NCBI GenBank assembly: GCA_013816645.1
Contig: JACDEC010000048.1
Coordinates: 1-11,549 of the forward strand
From: Planctomycetota bacterium
GTDB lineage: Bacteria > Planctomycetota > UBA11346
Reading direction: 5' to 3'
DNA length: 11,549 nucleotides
Shown: in pieces, positions 6,322 to 11,549 of the stretch
Layout: every line of letters starts with the position of its first letter
How positions within the stretch are numbered: the stretch's first letter is position 1
Made by a program: the position numbers and the translations under genes
The notes under the pieces: model-generated
What the model was told of the DNA's origin: nothing
Seen by the model: only the letters and a program-made list of their open reading frames with translations
The model's database searches: none

Positions 6322-6354
6322 TTCGCACCAGGCAATTCGTGGTTCGCACCGGGC
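6322..6354. repeat. 12-bp direct repeat with 21-bp period upstream of the thioredoxin-fold gene
   Basis: TTCGCACCAGGC (6322-6333) and TTCGCACCGGGC (6343-6354) match at 11 of 12 bases. They start 21 bases apart, about two helical turns, between the SDR stop and the start of the same-strand thioredoxin-fold gene. The spacing suits a dimeric DNA-binding protein, but function is inferred. Confidence 0.55.
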
Positions 6355-6367
6355 GAGGAGCGCGGGG

Positions 6368-7075
6368 TCAGTGCCATTCGTTGGTCGGGAAGGCGATCAG
6401 CCGCTTGCACACCGTGCCGGGCGGGCGATCGAGCAGGAACTCGACCAGTGCGCAGGCCTCCCCCAGGGGCAGGGCCTGGCCCAGATCGCCGGGGTAGGGG
6501 ACGCCGCCGTCGCCGGGAGCGTGGCTCCAGAGCGGGGTATCGATGGCGCCGGGACACAGCGACGACACCAGTACCCCGTGCGGCAGCAGTTCCTGGGCGA
6601 GCGCGTCGGCGAAGCCGAGCATGCCGTGCTTGCTGGCGCAGTAGACGGACTGGCCAGGGATGCCGCGGATGCCGGCGACCGATGCGACCATCACGATCCG
6701 GCCCGAACGACGGCGCAGCAGGTGCGGCACCACCGCGCGCGTGATCCAGATCGTGCCGAGCAGGTTGGTGGCGATCTGGGCTTCGATCTCGGCGGGCTGC
6801 TGATCCTGCAAGGGCTGCATGGCGAAGACCGCGGCGTTGTTGACCAGCGCGCCGATCGGTCCGACTTCGGCTTCGACGCGCGCGACCGCCGTCTCGACCG
6901 CGGCCCGATCGGCGATGTCGGCGGCGATCGGGACGATGCCGGGCTGGGCACGGGCCAAGGCCTCGAGCCGCTCGCGCGACCGGGCGATGGCGACCACGGT
7001 ATCGCCGCGCGCTGCGAGCCGACGGGCGAGCGCCTCGCCCAGGCCGCTCGATGCTCCGGTGACGACGGTGATCAT
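6368..7075 (-). CDS. Short-chain dehydrogenase/reductase (SDR)
   Basis: A 235-residue classical SDR that oxidises or reduces a hydroxyl/keto group with NAD(P). Seen: the TGASSGLG cofactor loop (6-13), an Arg-rich end of the second strand (ARSRERL, 31-37) that points to NADPH rather than NADH, NNAA at 79-82, and the catalytic tetrad Asn104, Ser132, Tyr145 and Lys149 (SVYCASKHG). The family's PGAIDTP follows at 175-181. The start at 7075 is chosen because the ATG overlaps the upstream gene's stop as TGATG and the cofactor loop begins at residue 6. An in-frame ATG at 7282 would add 69 residues that are merely the PhyH coding sequence read out of frame. It is translationally coupled to the PhyH dioxygenase, so the two probably modify the same or successive compounds. 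The substrate is unknown. Confidence 0.92.
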   Translation of the reverse strand: MITVVTGASSGLGEALARRLAARGDTVVAIARSRERLEALARAQPGIVPIAADIADRAAVETAVARVEAEVGPIGALVNNAAVFAMQPLQDQQPAEIEAQIATNLLGTIWITRAVVPHLLRRRSGRIVMVASVAGIRGIPGQSVYCASKHGMLGFADALAQELLPHGVLVSSLCPGAIDTPLWSHAPGDGGVPYPGDLGQALPLGEACALVEFLLDRPPGTVCKRLIAFPTNEWH

Positions 7076-7932
7076 CAGTTGGCCGCCGTGGACGATGCCG
7101 CTTCGAGCGGCTGGCCGTAGAAGAACGAAGCCCCGGGCGCGCGCAGGATCTCGGTCCTGCCGTCGGGGTGCTCGATCGGGCTCTGCCGGCAGAATCCGAG
7201 CAGGCGCAGCACGGTCGGCGAAGTGCTGGCGATCAGTTCGGGCGGATAGGATCGCTTGTGGTCGGTCTGCGGCTTGAGCCACGAGCGGATGTAGAGCGAG
7301 AGCACGCCGCGGCGCAGCGCATTGCCGACGTTGGTGCCGCCGGCGTGCAGCGCCGCGGCGTCGAAGGCGATTACCGATCCCGCCGGCGCGACCGCCTGGA
7401 TGGTCGGTTCATCGGTGCTCGCGTCTGGGCGAGCGTGGCTGGTCGGCACGATCAGCGTCGCGCCGTTCTCGCTGGTGAAATCGTCGATGCACCAGGCGGT
7501 CTGGATCCCAACCGGGATCGGCATCCATGGCATCGACGGCCCCCAGATCCCGGTGTCGCGATGGAGAGCCTGAGGTCCGCCACTCGGACGGCGCAGCGCC
7601 CCGTTGCACGAACTGAGGATGCAGTCGTCGCCGAGCAGGCCTTCGACGACCGCGAGGACCAGCGGGTGTTCGGCCATGTCGCGGAACACCCGGTGACGGC
7701 CGACCAGGTTCGGCTCGCCGTAGACATCGGCGTGCTCGTGGATGGTTATCTTCGCGGTGATGCGTTCGTCGATCACCGCTCGCGCCTCATCGACCAGCGC
7801 GCGCGGGAATACTCGCGGCATGATGGTGTAGCCTTGGACGCGCAACTCCTCCTGGTGGCGGGCGACCAGGACCGGGTCGACGGCGATCGGGGCGGCAGGG
7901 GCGGCAGGGGCAGGGGCGACGGCGGTGGACAT
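7075..7932 (-). CDS. Phytanoyl-CoA dioxygenase (PhyH) family Fe(II)/2-oxoglutarate oxygenase
   Basis: A 285-residue cytoplasmic oxygenase that hydroxylates or otherwise oxidises a small molecule using Fe(II), O2 and 2-oxoglutarate. Seen: an Ala/Pro-rich N-terminus (2-20), then the double-stranded beta-helix fold with the iron motif HRD at 124-126 (LHRDTGIW; His124, Asp126) and the distal His196 in ALHAGGTN. Arg207/Arg208 eleven or twelve residues later fit the 2-oxoglutarate-binding arginine. The ATG at 7932 is preferred because AGGAG sits six bases upstream; an in-frame ATG at 7995 has no ribosome site. It is the first gene of a two-gene unit with the SDR and is transcribed away from an AraC-family regulator that probably controls it. 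PhyH proteins in bacteria act on diverse substrates and often sit beside AraC regulators. True phytanoyl-CoA activity is not implied. Confidence 0.9.
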   Translation of the reverse strand: MSTAVAPAPAAPAAPIAVDPVLVARHQEELRVQGYTIMPRVFPRALVDEARAVIDERITAKITIHEHADVYGEPNLVGRHRVFRDMAEHPLVLAVVEGLLGDDCILSSCNGALRRPSGGPQALHRDTGIWGPSMPWMPIPVGIQTAWCIDDFTSENGATLIVPTSHARPDASTDEPTIQAVAPAGSVIAFDAAALHAGGTNVGNALRRGVLSLYIRSWLKPQTDHKRSYPPELIASTSPTVLRLLGFCRQSPIEHPDGRTEILRAPGASFFYGQPLEAASSTAAN

Positions 7933-7938
7933 GGGCGG

Positions 7939-7943
7939 CTCCT
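7939..7943 (-). promoter_or_regulatory. Ribosome binding site deciding the PhyH start
   Basis: AGGAG on the minus strand lies six bases before the ATG at 7932. This rules in favour of that start over the longer frame beginning at 7995. Confidence 0.7.
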
Positions 7944-7989
7944 GACCCGCAGCGTAGCCGAGCGCCGCGATCCTCCAGGGTCGGATCGC

Positions 7990-8075
7990 GCTCATTTATG
8001 TCATTTACGCGTGTCATGATCGCTGCTCCTGTCAAATACCAGTTCTTGAACAGCTGCCTGTGTGGTCAAATGCCG
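7990..8075. promoter_or_regulatory. Divergent control region with paired direct repeats
   Basis: This is an AT-richer patch between the divergent PhyH and AraC-family genes. TCATTTATG (7992-8000) and TCATTTACG (8001-8009) are adjacent 9-mers differing at one base. GTCAAATACC (8031-8040) and GTCAAATGCC (8065-8074) form a second pair, 34 bases apart and differing at one base. On the minus strand the 8030-8035 copy reads TTGACA, a perfect -35 hexamer, but no good -10 follows at 16-18 bases, as can occur at activator-dependent promoters. AraC-type proteins commonly bind direct repeats, so these are candidate operators for the adjacent regulator. Confidence 0.45.
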
Positions 8076-8108
8076 TGCTCTGGCAGGTCTGCTGACTAGG
8101 TTGCTGCC

Positions 8109-8951
8109 ATGGGGCTGACCGCCGACGTCCTGCATCTGCGTCCGATCTACGTCGGCCGTTCGTCGCTCTGGCCGTGGTGGAACCTCACCGGGGTCTCGGC
8201 CGCGTGGACGATCTGGACCCCCGATCGCGATGGCTCGCGCGTCACCGTCGATGGCCGCGTCACCGCGATGCGCGGCGGCCATGTCTACATGATCGCGCCT
8301 GGCACCAGCATGCGCACGGCCCCCGGTCCGGACGTGCACCAGGTCTACGTCCACCTCGACGTGGTCGGCCTGCCCAGCGGCGCCGAGACGCTGCTCGCTC
8401 CGCGACCGGTCGATCTCGGCAACGATGCGATGCTCGCCGGCCAGTCGGCGGCGCTGCACGCGATGCTCGCCGATGAACGCACCACCAGTCCGAGCGCTGG
8501 CAGCGACGATCCGGTCGCCGCGCTCGCGGCCCGCGCCTTCGCCTACCAGGCGTTCGCGCGCTTGCTGGTGGTCGCTCCATCGGCTGCCCGCGAGCGCCTC
8601 GCCGAACGCATGCGCGCCCATGATCCCCTCGCGCCAGCGCTGCTCCACATCGAACAGCGCATCGCCGAACCGCTCTACGTCGAGGGGCTCGCGCAACTCT
8701 GCGGCATGGGTCGCCAGTGGTTCGCGCGTCGCTTCCAGCGCGCGACCGGCCGTTCGCCCGCGCGCTACGTATTGGAGCGCCGGGTGGCGCTGGCCAGCCA
8801 CCACCTGGCCTATGGAGACGACTCCATCGACGAGGTCGCGAGCCGCTGCGGGTTCGCCGATCGCGCCCATTTCGCCAAGGCCTTCGCGCGCATCCGCACA
8901 ATTCCGCCCGGGCGCTTCCGCCGCGAGGAGCGGCTGCGCCAGGGTCGTTGA
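8109..8951 (+). CDS. AraC-family transcriptional regulator
   Basis: A 280-residue DNA-binding regulator. Seen: an N-terminal beta-rich, cupin-like sensing half (about 1-100; TVDGRVTAMRGGHVYMIAPG reads as the usual jelly-roll strands) and a C-terminal pair of helix-turn-helix units: the first at about 188-212 (LAQLCGMGRQWFARRFQ), the second at about 238-262 (IDEVASRCGFADRAHFAKAF) followed by PGRFRR, the characteristic AraC ending. The length is normal. It is transcribed divergently from the PhyH-SDR pair across 176 bases holding direct repeats, so it probably activates those genes, and perhaps controls itself, in response to a small ligand. The start at 8109 has only a modest AGG upstream. The gene converges on the histidine kinase gene with a 30-base gap and no evident terminator hairpin. 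Confidence 0.92.
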   Translation: MGLTADVLHLRPIYVGRSSLWPWWNLTGVSAAWTIWTPDRDGSRVTVDGRVTAMRGGHVYMIAPGTSMRTAPGPDVHQVYVHLDVVGLPSGAETLLAPRPVDLGNDAMLAGQSAALHAMLADERTTSPSAGSDDPVAALAARAFAYQAFARLLVVAPSAARERLAERMRAHDPLAPALLHIEQRIAEPLYVEGLAQLCGMGRQWFARRFQRATGRSPARYVLERRVALASHHLAYGDDSIDEVASRCGFADRAHFAKAFARIRTIPPGRFRREERLRQGR

Positions 8952-8981
8952 ATGCCGGACCTAGCGTAGACGCGGTCGTCG

Positions 8982-10691
8982 TTAGGCGGGAGGCGGAGCT
9001 TGTCGCTCTGCTTCTTCCACGACCGGCAGCGTGAAGCGGAATATCGAACCGCCGCCAGGATTCGGCTCGACCCAGATGCGGCCACCGCGCGCCTCGACGA
9101 GCTTCCTGCAGATCGCCAAGCCGATGCCGGTTCCCGGGTACTCGGCGCGGGTATGCAGTCGCTGGAACACCACGAAGAGCCGTCGCACATCGGCTGGTGG
9201 GATGCCGATGCCGTTGTCGGCGACCGCGAACGACCACCAGGCCCCCTCGCGGGTCGCCGATAAGCGGATGACGGGCGGTTCGACGCCATGGAACTTCAAC
9301 GCATTGCCGACCAGGTTCTGAAGGAGCTGCACGAACTGCGAGTGCGGCATGCGCACCGTCGGCAATGGCGACTCGGCGACCACGCTCGCCCCGGAGCCCT
9401 CGATCTGGATCCGCAGGTTCTCCAGCGCCTCGCTCAACGCCCCCTCGGTTGCGACCGGCTGAGGCTCCTCGACAGCGCGCTGGACGCGCGAGTACTCGAG
9501 CAGCGACCGGATCAGCAGCTGCATGCGCATCGCACCGTCGACCGCGTGACCGAGATATTCGACCCCCCTGGGATCGATGGTCGGGCCGAAACGATCCCGG
9601 AGCAGCGCCAGGAAACTGCTGACCATGCGCAGCGGCTCCTGGAGATCATGCGAAGCGATGTACGCGAATTCCTCGAGTTCGGCGTTCGAGCGTTCCAACT
9701 CGATCGCCTTGCGGCTGAGCTCGGCCTCGAAGCGCGCACGTTCGGCGCTCTCCAATGCCAGCGCCACGAAGTCGGCGATCGACCCGGCGAACGCCAGCTC
9801 CTCGGTGTGCCACGGACGCGGACCGCCGATGTGCTCGTGGCAGACCACGCCGAGCATGCGGCCGTGACTGCGGATCGGCGCGTCGAGCATCGCCCCGATA
9901 CCCAGCGGCGTCAGGTAGCTCTGCGAGAACTCGGCGGTGCGCAGGTCGCCGTGGGCGTCGCTGGCGTCGAGCACTCGCTCGGTGCCCAGCGCCTGGAAGT
10001 AGCGCGGGTACACCGAACCGGCGAGCAGCACGCCGGATTCGTGTCGCTGATCCGAGCGGACGAACAGGTCGGCGCAGCGGATGGCGGCGCGACTGTCGTC
10101 GTACAACCAGATGCCGACGCGCTCCACCCCCATCGCCGACGCGGCTATCTCGGTGATCTCCTGGAAGGAGGCCTCGCGATCGCCGCCATGGGCTCGCCGA
10201 CTGGCGCTCAGGCGCACCAACGCCTCGGAGTGCCGGCACAGGCGCCCTTCGCGTTCGGCCGCCTCGCGCCGGCGCGGGGTGCTGTCGGCGGCGACGCCGA
10301 CGACGCCGACGGTGACGCCATCGTCGCCGCGGACGGCCTGCCCGCGCGCGTTGATCCAGCGTTCGCCGTCGGGAGTCGCCCGTCGGAACTCGACGTCGTA
10401 GACCTGCCCGCCAGTGATCGTGCGCTGCATGGCTTGGCGAACGAGTTCGCGATCATCGCCATGGATCAGGACCAGCGCCTCGCTCATGCTCCTCGGCGCC
10501 TTTCCGGCATCGATTGCCAGCAGACGCAGGGCGGGTTCGGACCAGGTGACGTGATCACTGGCCAAGTCCCAGATCCAGTAGCCGAGCCCGGCGGCCGCGG
10601 TGGCGGCATCGAGCACCTGCACCGTCGGCAGGGCCCGGCGCACGGCCAGGCGCGACGACGAGTCTTCCCGGGCAGGCGGTTCACGATCCAT
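8982..10691 (-). CDS. PAS-GAF sensor histidine kinase (cytoplasmic)
   Basis: A soluble two-component sensor kinase of 569 residues from the chosen ATG. Domains in order: PAS with PAC (about 24-139; GYWIWDLASDHVTWS, then DVEFRRATPDGERWINARG), GAF (about 156-319), a short coiled coil (EAELSRKAIELERSNAELEEF), a HisKA dimerisation domain with SHDLQEPLR (phospho-acceptor His348), and HATPase_c with the N box NLVGNALKFHG (459-469), DNGIGI (492-497) and GTGIGLA (520-526). The DLQEPLR H-box is like that of phytochrome-type and related soluble kinases. There is no membrane segment, so it senses an intracellular cue; the GAF lacks an obvious bilin cysteine context. No response regulator gene is adjacent. 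The start is uncertain: ATGs at 10691, 10703 and 10784 are all in frame, and none has a clear ribosome site. The extra N-terminal residues do not look like part of a domain. Confidence 0.88.
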   Translation of the reverse strand: MDREPPAREDSSSRLAVRRALPTVQVLDAATAAAGLGYWIWDLASDHVTWSEPALRLLAIDAGKAPRSMSEALVLIHGDDRELVRQAMQRTITGGQVYDVEFRRATPDGERWINARGQAVRGDDGVTVGVVGVAADSTPRRREAAEREGRLCRHSEALVRLSASRRAHGGDREASFQEITEIAASAMGVERVGIWLYDDSRAAIRCADLFVRSDQRHESGVLLAGSVYPRYFQALGTERVLDASDAHGDLRTAEFSQSYLTPLGIGAMLDAPIRSHGRMLGVVCHEHIGGPRPWHTEELAFAGSIADFVALALESAERARFEAELSRKAIELERSNAELEEFAYIASHDLQEPLRMVSSFLALLRDRFGPTIDPRGVEYLGHAVDGAMRMQLLIRSLLEYSRVQRAVEEPQPVATEGALSEALENLRIQIEGSGASVVAESPLPTVRMPHSQFVQLLQNLVGNALKFHGVEPPVIRLSATREGAWWSFAVADNGIGIPPADVRRLFVVFQRLHTRAEYPGTGIGLAICRKLVEARGGRIWVEPNPGGGSIFRFTLPVVEEAERQAPPPA

Positions 10692-10837
10692 CCCTAAGCA
10701 CATGCCCCGAATGCCCACCCCCTCAAGGGAAAAATCGGCGAGGTACACGCGAGCCCATGCGCGGTCGGGATCTCGTCTGCGCATCGCAGGGGCGCGCCGT
10801 TGTGGTCGTCGAGGTCCCCCCTACAACCTGGCCTCGC

Positions 10838-10846
10838 GGAAAGGGA
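10838..10846 (+). promoter_or_regulatory. Ribosome binding site of the aminopropyltransferase gene
   Basis: GGAAAGGGA ends four bases before the ATG at 10851. The divergent gap between the kinase start and this gene (10692-10850) shows no convincing -35/-10 pair on either strand. Confidence 0.55.
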
Positions 10847-10850
10847 CGCC

Positions 10851-11549
10851 ATGCGCCGCTTCATCGTCGAACGCCTCAACCCCCACTTCGGCTACTTCTA
10901 CACCGTGAAGAAGAGCCTGCATGCTGGCAAGACCCAGTGGCAGGAGATGGAGATCGTCGAGACCGAGGAGTTCGGCCGCGTGCTCCTGCTCGACGGCGTG
11001 ACCCAGGTCGCGCAGAAGTACGAGTTCCTCTACCACGAACCGATGGTCCATCCCGCGCTCGCCGCCCATCCCGATCCCAAGGACGTGCTGATCATCGGCG
11101 CCGGCGACGGCGGCATCCTGCGCGAGGTGCTCAAGCACCCCGTCAACTCGGCGGTGATGGCCGAACTCGACGGCGGCGTCGTCGAGTTCTGCGACAAGCT
11201 GATGCCCGAGATCAACCAGGGCGCCTTCGCCGACCCGCGCTACACCCTGGCCGTCGGCGATGGGCGGAAATATGTCGAGTCGACCGATCGCAAGTTCGAC
11301 GCGGTGATCATGGACATGACCGACCCCTTCGGGCCGTCGGTGATGCTCTACACCAAGGAGTTCTTCGAGCACGTGAAGTCGACCTTCCGCGACCCGCGCG
11401 GGATGTTCGTCATGCACACCGAGAGCCCGATCTCGCGGCCGAACACCTTCAAGCAGTGCCTGCGCACCCTCGGCGAAGTCTTCAAGTACCGCCGCACGCT
11501 CTACATCTACATCCAGATGTACGCCGTCCTCTGGTCGATCACCGTGTGC
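10851..11549 (+). CDS. speE: Polyamine aminopropyltransferase (spermidine synthase family), 3' truncated by window
   Basis: Transfers an aminopropyl group from decarboxylated S-adenosylmethionine to putrescine or a related amine. The first 233 codons are present and open to the window edge. Seen: an N-terminal beta domain with LLLDGVTQVAQKYEFLYHE (45-63), the family's LDGxxQ...E..YHE signature; the methyltransferase-like fold with IIGAGDGGILREVLKH (81-96), where GAGDGG is the nucleoside-binding loop; AELD (104-107); GDGRKY (136-141); and the catalytic segment MDMTDPFGP (154-162; Asp155, Asp158). The family normally reads DSTDPxGP, so Ser is Met here. Farther on, TESPISRP replaces the usual QxESPxxH, with His189 at the place of the Gln. 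These changes leave the acceptor amine uncertain. An S-adenosylmethionine decarboxylase gene may lie beyond the window; none is seen here. It is transcribed divergently from the histidine kinase. Confidence 0.9.
   Translation, partial: MRRFIVERLNPHFGYFYTVKKSLHAGKTQWQEMEIVETEEFGRVLLLDGVTQVAQKYEFLYHEPMVHPALAAHPDPKDVLIIGAGDGGILREVLKHPVNSAVMAELDGGVVEFCDKLMPEINQGAFADPRYTLAVGDGRKYVESTDRKFDAVIMDMTDPFGPSVMLYTKEFFEHVKSTFRDPRGMFVMHTESPISRPNTFKQCLRTLGEVFKYRRTLYIYIQMYAVLWSITVC

Noticed and set aside
7075..7282. N-terminal extension of the SDR to an ATG at 7282
   Set aside because: The extension lies inside the PhyH coding region in another frame and reads as Arg/Ala-rich filler. The TGATG overlap at 7073-7077 gives a natural start.
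7933..7995. N-terminal extension of PhyH to an ATG at 7995
   Set aside because: There is no ribosome binding site and the extension falls in the repeat-bearing control region, whereas the ATG at 7932 has AGGAG at ideal spacing.
9288..10697. A 469-codon open frame on the plus strand opposite the histidine kinase
   Set aside because: The kinase reading shows PAS, GAF, H, N, G1 and G2 boxes in order. The antisense product is low-complexity and motif-free.
10692..10850. A riboswitch or small RNA gene in the divergent gap before the aminopropyltransferase
   Set aside because: I found no conserved riboswitch core or strong terminator-like hairpin. The gap is short and shared by two leaders.

Overview
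The window is strongly GC-rich, bacterial, densely coding DNA from a chromosome. I see no phage, IS, plasmid, CRISPR, rRNA or tRNA signature. The mix of genes (a Gfo/Idh/MocA oxidoreductase paired with a xylose-isomerase-like TIM barrel, a PhyH-type dioxygenase next to an AraC regulator, a cytoplasmic DUF58 protein, a single-cluster ferredoxin) is typical of Planctomycetota, Verrucomicrobiota, Lentisphaerota and related GC-rich lineages. That placement is an inference and no marker in the window fixes it.

Layout. Positions 1-124 hold the 3' end of an unidentified + strand gene, followed by a GC hairpin. 260-2696 (+) is a two-gene operon for sugar or glycoside processing: an NAD(P)-dependent oxidoreductase and a metal-dependent isomerase/epimerase-like TIM barrel. 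Between these two genes lies a 20-bp perfect inverted repeat with a tandem octamer array. A strong hairpin at 2724-2747 separates this operon from a convergent small ferredoxin gene (2793-3044, -).

3178-6290 (-) holds a secreted thioredoxin-fold protein, then DUF58 > 46-codon ORF > mannose-1-phosphate guanylyltransferase. The last three are joined by two consecutive ATGA stop/start overlaps, so a short unrecognised ORF appears translationally coupled on both sides.

6368-8951 is a divergent regulatory module. An AraC-family regulator (+) faces a PhyH-family Fe(II)/2-oxoglutarate dioxygenase and a short-chain dehydrogenase (-, TGATG overlap) across an AT-richer intergenic region with two sets of direct repeats. 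This looks like a regulator-controlled hydroxylation/oxidation pathway of unknown substrate.

8982-10691 (-) encodes a soluble PAS-GAF-HisKA-HATPase histidine kinase with no adjacent response regulator. From 10851 (+) a spermidine-synthase-family aminopropyltransferase runs off the right edge.

Most interest lies in three places: the doubly coupled small ORF at 4257-4397, the repeat/hairpin at 1469-1579, and the repeat-bearing control region at 7990-8075. All functions are read from sequence motifs only; no database search was possible.
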